64,000 bases of DNA, from positions 279,008-343,007 of the forward strand of contig NZ_RRUE01000001.1 in NCBI RefSeq assembly GCF_003892345.1, in the 5' to 3' direction. Under the pieces are notes generated by a model that saw only the letters and a list, made by a program, of their open reading frames with translations, had not been told where the DNA came from and ran no database searches. Shown piece by piece: positions 54,480 through 63,952 of the stretch. A program made the translations under genes and the position numbers. Position 1 is the first letter of the stretch; every line of letters begins with the position of its first letter. The stretch comes from Lautropia dentalis. Lineage in GTDB: Bacteria > Pseudomonadota > Gammaproteobacteria > Burkholderiales > Burkholderiaceae_E.

Positions 54480-57400
54480 ATGGCAGCCAATGTGATGAAG
54501 AACAGCAATCCGGTCGTACAGCAGGGTAGCAATGGGCAGGTGTGCCCGGGCATTCGTCCTGCCGCTGGCCGTGCCGTGCAGCTGGCCCTGGTGGTGATGG
54601 CCTGCATGGGCAGCCTGCCGGCCCAGGCGAAGATGGCCCAGAACTCGCTGGTGGTGACCACACCGCCCATCATCGAACCGAACGTGATCTTCACGCTGGA
54701 TGATTCGGGGTCGATGCTGTACAACTTCCTGCCGGACAATGACGGGCAGCGCAGGCTGCAGGCCTTCCATCCCAGCGAACCGAAGGTGATGGAGAAGGAA
54801 GGCTTCGCCTACGGCTACACACTGGATGGTGCCCTGGCCGACCGGACCGACAGTCTGCTGACGGCGCGCCGGCGCTCGCCGGATGTGAACACGCTCTACT
54901 ACAACCCGGAGGTGCTGTATCTGCCGTGGATGAAGTCGAACGGTACGCGTGAGCCCAATGCAGACCCAAAGGCGGCGTATTACTTTTTCAATCACAATTC
55001 GCTGCGGGTGAACCTGGTGGGGCAGGTGGCCATCACGGGCGAGCATGCAAATCACGTCTGCAAGGAATTGCGCAGGGATAACAGCGGCTGCGAATACTAT
55101 CCACGCAACGACATGCCGGGTACGGTTTATCCGGCTACGTATTTCCGCCTGAAGAGTGCGAACGATCCGAACGGTTCGAAAAAGAAACTGGACCCCACCA
55201 GTCCGGCAAACTTCGAGCGTTTCATCATTGCCGAGCGAACCAATGGTGTCGATGTTCGTTCGGATCTGCGAACCGATTGCGCGGAGGTGTCGAAGGGGCT
55301 TCGCCACTGCACGCAGGAGCAGGAATACCAGAACTTTGCCAACTGGTACCAGTACCACCGGATGCGCTACCTGCTGGCAGCCGGCGCGGTGAGTGAGGCC
55401 TTCTACCGCCAGGTGGGCGGGGATGTGCGCCTGGGCTTTGGCCGGATCAACAAGGGCGAGTCCAATGTCGATGGCCAGCGCACGAGTGTGATCGAGAAGG
55501 GCGTACGCCGCTTCGAGGGGATCGACAAGGAGGCCTTCTTCAAGTGGATCCAGAAGGATGTGCGGCCGCACTATGGCACACCGCTGCTCAACGCCACCAT
55601 GTCGGTGGGCAAGTATTTCGAGCGTACCGATGCGCAGGGGCCATGGGCCGATACGTCGCAGAAGCACGGAACGCGATATCTGAGCTGCCGCCGCTCCTAT
55701 CACATCCTGATGACGGACGGTGCCTACAACGACGGCAACAAGGACGAGCTGTTCCGGCAAAGACCTGGCGCGGCGAATGCCGACTGGGTGGATGGCCCGC
55801 TGATTCCCGCCTCCGGCAGGAACAAGGCCTACCAGTACAAACCGCACGAGGAATCCGATCCGATTCGCAAGCGGTTTGCCAGTGAAACGTCGCAGACACT
55901 GGGCGACCTGGCCATGTATTTCTGGAACCGCGACCTGCAGCCCGGCATTCCCAACAATGTGCCCACGGGCACGGGTGATCCGTCGTACTGGCAGAACGTG
56001 ACCATGTACACGATGAGCTTCGGTGTGGGAGGCACGTTGCCGGCAGGTTCCCCGGAACAGCAGCGGGCAACACTGGAAAAGATCCGCAACGGCCAGCTGA
56101 ACTGGCCGGCAAGGATTGGGGGGGAGTCTCCCGAGACACTGGACGACCTCTGGCACGCCGCCGTCAACGGCCACGGCCGCTACGTGAACGTCAACAACAG
56201 CACGGAGTTTCTGGCCTCGATGCGCCAGATTCTGGCGGAAATCGTCGATCGTACGGGTACCACGGCCGGTGTGGCGGTGAGCAGCCGGGCGCTGCAGACC
56301 AGCAACCAGAAGTTCGTGCCGTCGTTCACCACCCGCAGCCGGACCGGCAATCTGGAGGCCTATGCGATCAGTGCCGTGGGCAAGGAGGGGGTACGTCAAT
56401 GGGGCGCGGCCGAGAAGATGCCGCACTGGAGCTGGCGCAATGTCATCGTGGGGGAATCCGCCGGGCTGACGGCCCAGAAGCTGGAATGGACGCAGCAAAA
56501 ACCCAACTACCTGACGCAGGATATGAAGGATATGCTGCTGGCGCAGGCAGGGGTGACCTCGGGTACCGAGGCCGAGAAGGCCGCCGAAGGCTGGAAGCTG
56601 GTGGCCTATCTGCTGGGTGACAGCAACTACGAGACGGTCAAGTACAACGCGCGTCGTGGTGCGCTGGGGCAGATCATCAATTCGAACCCGGTGTTCATCG
56701 GGGCGGCCACCAACCATGGCTACGGGGCGCTGCCCACCAACCTGACGGCTCCGTCCGGTGAAAAGACCGTGCCGCTGGGCACGCTGTACCGTCAGTACAT
56801 CAGGGACACGAAGGGCCGCAAGGACCGCAAGCGGCTGGTGATGGTGGGCAGCAACGAGGGCATGGTGCATGCCTTCGATGCCCAGACCGGGGCCGAGCGC
56901 TTTGCCTATGTGCCCCATGAGGTGGCAAAGGAAATGGCCCGTCTGGCCAACCGGAACGTTTCTGACGAGCGGCTGCTGATGGATGGGCCGCTGGTGGAGA
57001 CGGATGCGTATTTCGAGGGCAGCTGGAAGAACGTGGTGCTGGGTACCACCGGGGCCGGGCCGGCGGCGGTGTTCGCCCTGAACATGTCGGACACGACCGA
57101 TGCAGGCCTGGGTACGAAAACGCTGATGTGGGAGCATGACAGGGACAGCCTGAAAGAGCTGGGTCATGTGCTGTCGGCGCCCGAGGTGGGGGTGCTGCGT
57201 GACGGCACCTGGGTGGCGGTGTTCGGCAATGGCTACGAGAGCAAGAGCGGGACGGCACGGCTCTTCGTGGTGGATCTGAAGACCGGGCGGCTGCTGCGCG
57301 ATATGGACACAGGGGTGGGTTCGAAGGAATCTCCCAACGGTCTGGGCGGCGTGAAGCTGCTGCGCGACGGCAACGGGGTGATCACGGCGGCCTATGCGGG

Positions 57401-58391
57401 TGATTTGCTGGGCAACCTGTGGAAGTTCGACCTGGCATCGCACCGTTCCCCGGAGTGGAAGGTGTCGTTCCGTGGCAAGCCGATGTTCAAATCGGAGAAT
57501 GGCCGGCCGTTCACGGCGGCACCGGCCACGGTCACGCATCCGCGGGGCGGGGTGATGGTGCTGGCCGCCACGGGCAAGCTGTTCGAGGAGGGCGATGAAA
57601 AGCTGCGCGAGCTGCAGTCGGCCTATGGCCTGTGGGACGCCTCGGTGCTGGTGCAGAAGCCGGGCGGTTCGACCAATGCGGGCCCGGGCGCCCTGTCGGG
57701 CAGGCAGCTGCAGGAGTGGGTCTGGCAGGAGGGCCAGCCCTTCGATGCCACGAAACTGCTCAAGCGTGAGCAGTCGCTGTCGCAGGGCGGAAGCTTCTCG
57801 CAGCAGACCGACCCGACGAAGGTGCTGGACTGGACGCAGCATCGGGGCTGGCAGGTGCCGCTGACGATGATGAAGGACAAGGGCCTGCGCAACATCGTGC
57901 AGCCGCAGTTGGTGTCGGGGCAGGTGATGTTCGAGACCATGACGCCGGTGCTGGACGTGGACTATGCGAAGGATCCGTGTGCCGATCTGGTCGATGTGCC
58001 GGGCTTTACGCTGTTCCTCGATCCGCTCTCGGGCGGGATGTCGAAGAAGGCGGTGATCGACACCAATCGCGACGGGAAGATCAACGACAAGGACCTGGCG
58101 GTGTCGGGCTGGAAGGTGGAGAACTGGACGGGCCGTTCGGTGGTGCTGACCGAGGAGCCGGCCAAGCCCTGCACGACCAACCCGTGCCGGGCGCAGGGTC
58201 AGTCCGTGCCCCTGTGCCCGGCACAGACGCTGACCAACATTGCACTGACGGCCAAGGAGGCCACGGTGGTGTGTGTGAATCTGCCCACACCCAACCGCTG
58301 GTGGTGGCGCGAGCTGGCCATTCCGGACAACTCGTACAGCGCCGGCAAGGCGGTGGACCCGGATACGCTCAACGGCAGTTCCGGCCAGTGA
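54480..58391 (+). CDS. PilY1-like type IV pilus tip protein, copy 2
   Basis: 1303 residues with the same layout as copy 1: signal peptide (AVQLALVVMACMGSLPAQA), MIDAS FTLDDSGSMLYNF, SYHILMTDGAYNDGN, propeller from GQIINSNPVFIGAATNH with VGSNEGMVHAFDAQ, calcium loop DTNRDGKINDKDL near 1194, and the same ending WWWRELAIPDNSYSAG. The N-terminal halves differ more than the propellers. GGGAAG precedes ATG 54480; ATG 54432 and 54456 are alternatives. A 170-base gap separates the copies, so they may be independently expressed. Whether both load on one pilus is unknown. Confidence 0.92.
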   Translation: MAANVMKNSNPVVQQGSNGQVCPGIRPAAGRAVQLALVVMACMGSLPAQAKMAQNSLVVTTPPIIEPNVIFTLDDSGSMLYNFLPDNDGQRRLQAFHPSEPKVMEKEGFAYGYTLDGALADRTDSLLTARRRSPDVNTLYYNPEVLYLPWMKSNGTREPNADPKAAYYFFNHNSLRVNLVGQVAITGEHANHVCKELRRDNSGCEYYPRNDMPGTVYPATYFRLKSANDPNGSKKKLDPTSPANFERFIIAERTNGVDVRSDLRTDCAEVSKGLRHCTQEQEYQNFANWYQYHRMRYLLAAGAVSEAFYRQVGGDVRLGFGRINKGESNVDGQRTSVIEKGVRRFEGIDKEAFFKWIQKDVRPHYGTPLLNATMSVGKYFERTDAQGPWADTSQKHGTRYLSCRRSYHILMTDGAYNDGNKDELFRQRPGAANADWVDGPLIPASGRNKAYQYKPHEESDPIRKRFASETSQTLGDLAMYFWNRDLQPGIPNNVPTGTGDPSYWQNVTMYTMSFGVGGTLPAGSPEQQRATLEKIRNGQLNWPARIGGESPETLDDLWHAAVNGHGRYVNVNNSTEFLASMRQILAEIVDRTGTTAGVAVSSRALQTSNQKFVPSFTTRSRTGNLEAYAISAVGKEGVRQWGAAEKMPHWSWRNVIVGESAGLTAQKLEWTQQKPNYLTQDMKDMLLAQAGVTSGTEAEKAAEGWKLVAYLLGDSNYETVKYNARRGALGQIINSNPVFIGAATNHGYGALPTNLTAPSGEKTVPLGTLYRQYIRDTKGRKDRKRLVMVGSNEGMVHAFDAQTGAERFAYVPHEVAKEMARLANRNVSDERLLMDGPLVETDAYFEGSWKNVVLGTTGAGPAAVFALNMSDTTDAGLGTKTLMWEHDRDSLKELGHVLSAPEVGVLRDGTWVAVFGNGYESKSGTARLFVVDLKTGRLLRDMDTGVGSKESPNGLGGVKLLRDGNGVITAAYAGDLLGNLWKFDLASHRSPEWKVSFRGKPMFKSENGRPFTAAPATVTHPRGGVMVLAATGKLFEEGDEKLRELQSAYGLWDASVLVQKPGGSTNAGPGALSGRQLQEWVWQEGQPFDATKLLKREQSLSQGGSFSQQTDPTKVLDWTQHRGWQVPLTMMKDKGLRNIVQPQLVSGQVMFETMTPVLDVDYAKDPCADLVDVPGFTLFLDPLSGGMSKKAVIDTNRDGKINDKDLAVSGWKVENWTGRSVVLTEEPAKPCTTNPCRAQGQSVPLCPAQTLTNIALTAKEATVVCVNLPTPNRWWWRELAIPDNSYSAGKAVDPDTLNGSSGQ

Positions 58392-58398
58392 GGGTTAC

Positions 58399-59316
58399 TT
58401 ACGGCCGCTGATTGGCAAAGGTGTCGCACTTCTGCACCGAGCCGCTTTCGTAGCCGATGCGGAACCAGGCCAGGCGCTGCTGCGAGCTGCCGTGGGTGAA
58501 GCTCTCCTGATTGACGGAGCCGCCGGCCTTGCGCTGGATGGCGTCGTCGCCCACGGCGCTGGCGGCATTCATGGCTTCGGCGATGTCGTTGGCGTCGAAC
58601 CAGTTGAGGGCCTTCTGTGAATGGTTGGCCCAGATGCCGGCGTAGCAGTCGGCCTGCAGCTCAAGGCGCACGGAGAGGGCGTTGTAGCTGCGTGCGTCCA
58701 GCCGCCGGCGGGCCTCTTCCATTTTCTGGAGGGTGCCGGTGAGGTTCTGGATGTGGTGGCCCACCTCGTGGGCGATGACGTAGGCCTGGGCGGTGTCGCC
58801 GTCGGCGCCCAACTGGTTCTTCAGGATGCTGTTGAAGGCCAGGTCGATGTAGATCTTGCGGTCACCGGGGCAGTAGAAGGGGCCGGCGCCGGTGACGCCG
58901 GTGCCGCAGGCGGTGGCGGTGCGCCCCGTGAACAGCACGAGACCCGGCGGGGTATAGCGCGCGCCACTGGCCTGGAAGATCCGTGACCAGACGTCTTCTG
59001 TGCTGCCCAGCACCACGGAGACGAAGCGTTTGGCGGGGTCGCTGCTGCCCTGGGTCTGGCCCTGCTGGCGGCTCTGCTGCTGTGGCGCGTACGACTGCTG
59101 CTGTGTGGGGGTGCCCATGTCGGTGCCGCTGAGCAGGCCCAGCAGCGTGAGGGGGTTGATGCCCAGCAGCCAGCCCCCGACGAGGATGACGGCAATGGTG
59201 CCCAGGCCCAGCCGGCCGCCCCCCAGAAAGGGCAGGCCACCGCCGCCGCCCAGGCCGCCACCGTTGCCGCGGCGGTCTTCGATGTTGGTGCTCTCGCGTT
59301 CGTTTTCCCAGCGCAT
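58399..59316 (-). CDS. ypfJ: Neutral zinc metallopeptidase, YpfJ/KPN_02809 family
   Basis: 305 residues. Gly-rich N-terminus, one membrane segment (LGTIAVILVGGWLLGINPL), a Gln-rich linker, then the catalytic domain with HEVGHH near 183 and LELQADCYAGIWAN supplying the distal Glu/Asp. The family architecture matches end to end, including ACGTGVTGAGPFYCPGD. Cleavage targets are unknown. It converges on the second pilY1 gene (7-base gap) and is divergent from the importer operon. Confidence 0.93.
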   Translation of the reverse strand: MRWENERESTNIEDRRGNGGGLGGGGGLPFLGGGRLGLGTIAVILVGGWLLGINPLTLLGLLSGTDMGTPTQQQSYAPQQQSRQQGQTQGSSDPAKRFVSVVLGSTEDVWSRIFQASGARYTPPGLVLFTGRTATACGTGVTGAGPFYCPGDRKIYIDLAFNSILKNQLGADGDTAQAYVIAHEVGHHIQNLTGTLQKMEEARRRLDARSYNALSVRLELQADCYAGIWANHSQKALNWFDANDIAEAMNAASAVGDDAIQRKAGGSVNQESFTHGSSQQRLAWFRIGYESGSVQKCDTFANQRP

Positions 59317-59494
59317 GAGAAGGTCCGTGAATGGGGTACTGTGTTGGATGGCGGCGACAGGCCGCGGGCAGGCGTCGTTCGTGGGGGACGCACAGGTCAG
59401 GGTGCGTCATGGATGGATGCGCCCATGACACGCTTCAGGGTACGATCTGCCCGTGATGATAACTGCGCCGTGCTGTAGCAATTGGTTGCGTAAG

Positions 59495-59523
59495 TTGCCA
59501 AAAATCACGAATTGGTCTGTAAT
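59495..59523 (+). promoter_or_regulatory. Candidate promoter of the degenerate ABC importer operon
   Basis: -35 TTGCCA (59495-59500), 17-base spacer, -10 TGTAAT (59518-59523); 33 bases before the first ATG. GGGTAGGGAAG lies between. Reasonable match to sigma-70. Confidence 0.5.
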
Positions 59524-59556
59524 GATGGGCAACATGGGTAGGGAAGTTCTTTCGGC

Positions 59557-60726
59557 ATGACGATTCGCTGTGACCGGATCTGTCTGCGGGACGGGGGCAG
59601 GGATGTACTGCGCGCGCTGTCGCTCGACATCCCCTTTGGCGGTCCGCTGACCATCGTGGGGCCGGCCGGGGCGGGCAAGTCTGCGCTGTTCCGGGTGCTG
59701 GCCGGGCAGCTCCGTCCCTACGCGGGGCGGCTGCACGTGCATGGCCGCGAGGTGGCGCTGGATGGCGGGCGCAACAGCCAGGTGGCGCTGGTGGACTGTC
59801 GCAGCACCAATTACCCGGACTTCTCCGTGTGGGACAACATTGCGGTGCCGCTGCGGCTGGCCCGCAGCAAGCTGCTGGAAGAGCAGGTGATCACGCTGGC
59901 GCATGCGGTAGGGTTGGGCGACTGTCTGTCGCTGCGGCCGGACGAGCTGTCGCTGGTGGGCCAGCGGCGGCTGGCGCTGGCGCGGGCCCTGGCGGCACGG
60001 CCGGCGCTGCTGCTGCTGGACGATCCCCTGGCGCGGCTGCCCGATGCCGAGGCCGGCCATCTGCTGGAAGACCTGCCGGCCATCTGCCGCACGGCCTGGC
60101 AGCAGGGCATGGCGGTGGCGGTGGCCACGCGCAGTTCGCAGGTGGCGCTGGCGCTGGGGGGGGATACGGCGGTGGTGGCGCAGGGGCGGCTGCAGCAGCA
60201 GGAGGCCCGGGCCATCGATGTGCTGCTGCGTCCGGTGTCGCTGAATGTGGCGCGGGTTTTCGGCGATCCGCCCATCAACCTGCTGCGGGCCACGCTGGTC
60301 AATCATGTGGTGCACATCGAACAGGGGCCCAGCCTGATGCTGATGGCGCCGCTGAACGTGGAAGACCCGGCACTGCTGGCCGGCATCCGGCCCGAAGACC
60401 TGCGGCTGCAGGGCAGTGTGGGGGATCTGGCGTTCCCGGCGCGGGTGGAACGGGTGGAATGCAGTGTGCATGGCAGTCGCATCGAGTGCCGCGCGCGGGC
60501 GGGCAGCCTGACGGTGATGGCGCCGTCGCTGCTGCGGCCGGCGCTGGGCGAGTCGGTGGTGCTGTATGCGGATCCGGGGGCGGTGTATCTGTTCGATGGG
60601 GCCGGGGCGCTGGTGCAGCAGATCGAGCGCGCCACCGAGCGGGTCCGACGGGTGCCCGAGGTGGTGCCGGTAACGGACGACATGCCGGACACGGTGGAAG
60701 GCCCCACCATTTTTGCGTTGCGCTGA
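59557..60726 (+). CDS. GlpS-like ABC ATPase with degenerate catalytic motifs
   Basis: 389 residues. Walker A GPAGAGKS (35-42) is intact. The Q-loop reads LVDCRS (Cys81 where Gln is expected), the signature is LSLVG (131-135) instead of LSGGQ, Walker B is LLLLDDP with Asp156 for the catalytic Glu, and the H-loop is ATRSS with Arg192 for His. A C-terminal TOBE-like part (about 240-350) includes RPEDLRL. The block RSSQVALALGGDTAV and the LNVARVFGDPPIN segment recall GlpS of glycerol ABC importers. It may be a weak or inactive ATPase. It is followed by a second such ATPase, 13 bases on. Confidence 0.85.
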   Translation: MTIRCDRICLRDGGRDVLRALSLDIPFGGPLTIVGPAGAGKSALFRVLAGQLRPYAGRLHVHGREVALDGGRNSQVALVDCRSTNYPDFSVWDNIAVPLRLARSKLLEEQVITLAHAVGLGDCLSLRPDELSLVGQRRLALARALAARPALLLLDDPLARLPDAEAGHLLEDLPAICRTAWQQGMAVAVATRSSQVALALGGDTAVVAQGRLQQQEARAIDVLLRPVSLNVARVFGDPPINLLRATLVNHVVHIEQGPSLMLMAPLNVEDPALLAGIRPEDLRLQGSVGDLAFPARVERVECSVHGSRIECRARAGSLTVMAPSLLRPALGESVVLYADPGAVYLFDGAGALVQQIERATERVRRVPEVVPVTDDMPDTVEGPTIFALR

Positions 60727-60739
60727 GGGCGGACTGACG

Positions 60740-61897
60740 ATGGCGTTCTTGCGGGTTTCGTCGCTGGATGTGTCGGGCAGCCGCTGGCCGCGCTGGCTGG
60801 GCGGGCGTCGTGGGGACGGGCTGACGGACATCGAGCTGATGCTGGACGAGGGCAGTCTCTGCACGGTGTTCGGCGATGCCGGGTCGGGCAAGTCACTGCT
60901 GGTGCAGACGCTGGCCGGGCTGCACCGGCCGGCGCGCGGGCAGGTGGTGCTGGATGGGGTGGATGTGACGCGCCTGCCCCCCGGGCGGCGGCGCACGGCG
61001 CTGGTGCCGGCCATGCCGGTGGTGTATCCGGCACTGACGGTGGAAGAGAATCTGGCCTGGCCGCTGCGTCGCCAGCGGCTGGGGGACGAGCAGCTCTCGC
61101 GGCAGGTGCAGGAGATGGCCTCGCTGCTGGGCGTGCTGGATGTGCTGCACGTGGCGGCAGGCCAGCTGCCGCCGGCCACGGCGCAGCGGGTGGCCATTGG
61201 CCGGGCGCTGATGCGCGACGATCTGGCGCTTTTGCTGCTGGACGATGCGCTGCGCATTCTGGACGCGGAGGGCCGGCGCCGCATGGTGGGCTGCCTGCGG
61301 CAGGTGCAGCGCAGCCGCCGGATGTGCATCCTGATCACCACCCGCGGCCAGCCGGACGTGATGGGGCTGGGTGACGAATGGGCCATGCTGGACCACGGGC
61401 GCATCCTGCAGCAGGGGCGGCCGGCCGAGTTTCTGCAGTATCCGCGGACGATGGCGGTGGCCAGCCGGCTGGGGGGCAGCTGCCTGAACGTGCTGCCGGC
61501 CCGTTCCGAACAGGGCGTGGCGCGCTTTGCCGGCATCGGCCTGCAGCCGCCCTCGCCACCGCAGCTCGATCTCTGGCTGGCCGAACTGCAGGCCCAGTTT
61601 CCGCAGGCCAGCATCGAGATGGCGATTCGCGCCGAGAACGTGGTGCTGGGGCGCCCCGGGCAGGAGGGCTGCATCGAGGTGGTGCTGACCGCCATCGAGG
61701 ACGACGGCACCTGGATGCACATGCACGGTGTGCTGCCGGGCACCGAGGTGACGGTGTGTGCCAAGGTTCTGGTGGATTCTCCGGTCGCCTACGATCTGGC
61801 GGCCCTGGCGGGTGGGGCGGTGCAGGGGCGGCGCCAGGCGCTGCAGTTCATCAACCGCCATACCCTTTTCTTCGTGGACGGACGGCTGGTGCAATGA
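60740..61897 (+). CDS. GlpT-like ABC ATPase, also degenerate
   Basis: 385 residues. Walker A GDAGSGKS (45-52) is intact. The Q-loop is LVPAMP (Gln replaced by Ala), the signature is LPPAT for LSGGQ, Walker B is LLLLDDA with Asp for Glu, and the H-loop ITTRG has Arg for His. The C-terminal part contains AIRAENVVLGRPG and a TOBE-like domain. GAGGGCGGA precedes ATG 60740. Because both ATPases lack the same residues, a catalytic-plus-degenerate heterodimer is not possible in the usual way; either activity comes from an unusual mechanism or the operon is decaying. The frame is intact. Confidence 0.83.
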   Translation: MAFLRVSSLDVSGSRWPRWLGGRRGDGLTDIELMLDEGSLCTVFGDAGSGKSLLVQTLAGLHRPARGQVVLDGVDVTRLPPGRRRTALVPAMPVVYPALTVEENLAWPLRRQRLGDEQLSRQVQEMASLLGVLDVLHVAAGQLPPATAQRVAIGRALMRDDLALLLLDDALRILDAEGRRRMVGCLRQVQRSRRMCILITTRGQPDVMGLGDEWAMLDHGRILQQGRPAEFLQYPRTMAVASRLGGSCLNVLPARSEQGVARFAGIGLQPPSPPQLDLWLAELQAQFPQASIEMAIRAENVVLGRPGQEGCIEVVLTAIEDDGTWMHMHGVLPGTEVTVCAKVLVDSPVAYDLAALAGGAVQGRRQALQFINRHTLFFVDGRLVQ

Positions 61898-61910
61898 GAG
61901 GACGGGCGAC

Positions 61911-63755
61911 ATGAGTGCATTGCATCGCGAGCGCTGGTTTCCGGTCTGGCTGGTGCTGCCCGGCTCGGCCACGCTGATGCTGCTGTGGCTGCTGCCGCTG
62001 GTGGTGCTGGTCCAGCTGCTGGGGGGCCAGGCGGCGGGGTCGCTGGGGCGTGCCTGGCAGATGATGGTCATGCTGGTGCAGAACCCGGGCGTGCAGCAGG
62101 AGCTGCTGTTCAACGCGCTGCGCCTGACGGGCACCATTGCGCTGGAGGCCCTGCTGGGCCTGTTGCTGGCCCGGCTGCTGCCGTTGCGTGGCTGGGCGGC
62201 CGGGGCATGGCACACGCTGCTGGGCGTGATGCTGTTCTCGCCGCTGGTGATCTCGGTGATGGGCTGGGGCGGGCTGTTCCAGCCGGGGCTGGGGCTGGAT
62301 TTTCCGCCGTCCTGTCAGGTCGATCTGCTGTGCGAGAACGCGGCGCGGCTCACCGACGCCGTCCAGGTGCTGGTGCGCGGCCTGTGGCAGTGGGTACCGC
62401 TGTTTGCGCTGCTGTGCGTGGCGCGGCTGCGCCGCATTCCCCGGGTCTGCTACCAGACGGTGGCCTTCGATGGCGGCGGACGGTGGACGGCCTTCCGCCT
62501 GATGGAGTGGCCGTGGCTGCGGGGGGCACTGGGGCTGGGGGTGCTGTTTCGCCTGATGGCCGGACCGGTGCTGGACGTGAACTTCTTCCGCTTTCTGGCC
62601 CGGGCCGATGGCGGGCCGCTGGCGCTGCTGGCCGGTTCGCCGGAGTGGCTGGCCGGGGTGGCGGGCAGCGTGCCCGGGGTGGCGCCGCTGTCGTGGCTGC
62701 TGCCGGGGCTGCTCAATGCGGGCGGGCAGACGGGCAATGTGCCGGTCTATGAGCTGACGGCCAGCTTGACCCTGCTGCAGGCACTGCTGATGCTGCCGGC
62801 CCTGCTGATGATTCCCTGGCTGCTGCTGCACAGGCCCAGCAACCGCCAGCTGCCCGGCTGTCTGGTGGAGGTTCCGGCCGAAGAACCACTGGGCCGCCGG
62901 CGCGGCCTGCTGGGCGGGCTGCTGCGCTGGCTGGTGCTGGCGGCCTGTGCCGTGGCGGGGGTGGCGCCGCTGGTGTGGCTGGCCGTCATGGCCCTGCAGG
63001 TGATGACGCCCGAAGGAACCGGCTACGGGCTGGCGCACTTCATGGCGGTGCTGGACGATTCGGTCTGGCGTTCCAGCCTGCTGCGTACCGGTGTGCGGGC
63101 ACTGCTGACGGCGGCCGTGGCCGTGCTGCTGGCCGTGCCGATGGCCTATGCGTGGTCGCGCCGCCTGCTGGCGGGCGACCGGCTGATGACGGTGCTGCTG
63201 CTGTTCAGCCTGTTCATGCCCACCGTGGTGCTGGCGCTGCCGCTGATCCACGTCAACGAGCTGCTGGGCTGGCTGGGTATGCCCTATGCGGTGGGGGTGG
63301 CGCACCTGGCCTTTGCCGTGCCGCTGTCGGTGTGGCTGCTGGCGGCGGGCATGGTGCGGGTGCCGGTGGCGCTGGACGAGATGGCCATGCAGGACGGCTT
63401 CGGCTTCCTGCGCTTTCTGTGGCAGGTGCTGCTGCCGGCGGTGCGCCCGCATCTGCGCGGGGCACTGCTGGTCTGCTTCATGCTGGGCTGGATGGAATTC
63501 CTGTATGCGCGCGTGCTGGGGTCGGTGGTCTGGCCGCCGTCGGTGGTGCTGCTGTCGGAATCGGTGATGGCGCTGCCGCTGGCCGAAGGGGCGGTGCACC
63601 GAGCGGAATGGCAGGTGCTGGCCGCGGCAGCCTGGCTGGTGATGCTGCCGGTGATGCTGGCCGTCTGCGCCCTGCGCGAACAGCTGCCCGACATGCTGTC
63701 GCTGTTCCGGCTGGTGGGCCCGCGGCCGCGCGGGCGCGCGAAGCAGGGGGCCTGA
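61911..63755 (+). CDS. Fused two-domain ABC permease (GlpP-GlpQ-like)
   Basis: 614 residues holding two binding-protein-dependent permease domains, each of about six helices. The first (1-320) has the EAA-like loop YQTVAFDGGGRWTAF and the RGLWQWVPLFALLCVARL approach; the second (about 330-600) has DEMAMQDGFGFLRFLWQVLLP and CFMLGWMEFLYARVL. Both halves resemble GlpP and GlpQ of the glycerol importers of rhizobia. GAGAGGA precedes ATG 61911, 13 bases behind the second ATPase. No binding protein (GlpV) and no DUF2160 gene follow. Substrate unknown; a polyol is a guess. Confidence 0.85.
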   Translation: MSALHRERWFPVWLVLPGSATLMLLWLLPLVVLVQLLGGQAAGSLGRAWQMMVMLVQNPGVQQELLFNALRLTGTIALEALLGLLLARLLPLRGWAAGAWHTLLGVMLFSPLVISVMGWGGLFQPGLGLDFPPSCQVDLLCENAARLTDAVQVLVRGLWQWVPLFALLCVARLRRIPRVCYQTVAFDGGGRWTAFRLMEWPWLRGALGLGVLFRLMAGPVLDVNFFRFLARADGGPLALLAGSPEWLAGVAGSVPGVAPLSWLLPGLLNAGGQTGNVPVYELTASLTLLQALLMLPALLMIPWLLLHRPSNRQLPGCLVEVPAEEPLGRRRGLLGGLLRWLVLAACAVAGVAPLVWLAVMALQVMTPEGTGYGLAHFMAVLDDSVWRSSLLRTGVRALLTAAVAVLLAVPMAYAWSRRLLAGDRLMTVLLLFSLFMPTVVLALPLIHVNELLGWLGMPYAVGVAHLAFAVPLSVWLLAAGMVRVPVALDEMAMQDGFGFLRFLWQVLLPAVRPHLRGALLVCFMLGWMEFLYARVLGSVVWPPSVVLLSESVMALPLAEGAVHRAEWQVLAAAAWLVMLPVMLAVCALREQLPDMLSLFRLVGPRPRGRAKQGA

Positions 63756-63790
63756 AAGCGCCGCGCCAGTGAAGGGGCGTTGCCGGGTGA

Positions 63791-63831
63791 AAGGCCCGCA
63801 GCGCCGGAAATGATCCAGCCCTGCGGGCCTT
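63791..63831. terminator. Hairpin behind the importer operon
   Basis: A perfect 11-bp stem AAGGCCCGCAG (63791-63801) with CTGCGGGCCTT (63821-63831) around 19 bases. It lacks a U-tract (TTTC only, on the minus strand). It lies between the importer and the minus-strand frame at the window edge. Confidence 0.5.
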
Positions 63832-63952
63832 CGGGTGCTGGGTGGGCGGCGCCACCCGGCATGGTCTGGCGGCGTGACGGTCAGGGCTGGACATGCTGCT
63901 GCTTGACCGTCAGGCCTGTACCGTTCTGGCGCAGTGCCTGCGCCCCGGTATT

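Noticed and set aside
52333-57842. Two very long minus-strand frames (686 and 1194 codons) opposite the pilY1 genes
   Set aside because: His/Arg/Gln-rich shadows of two clear PilY1 proteins; no start signals.
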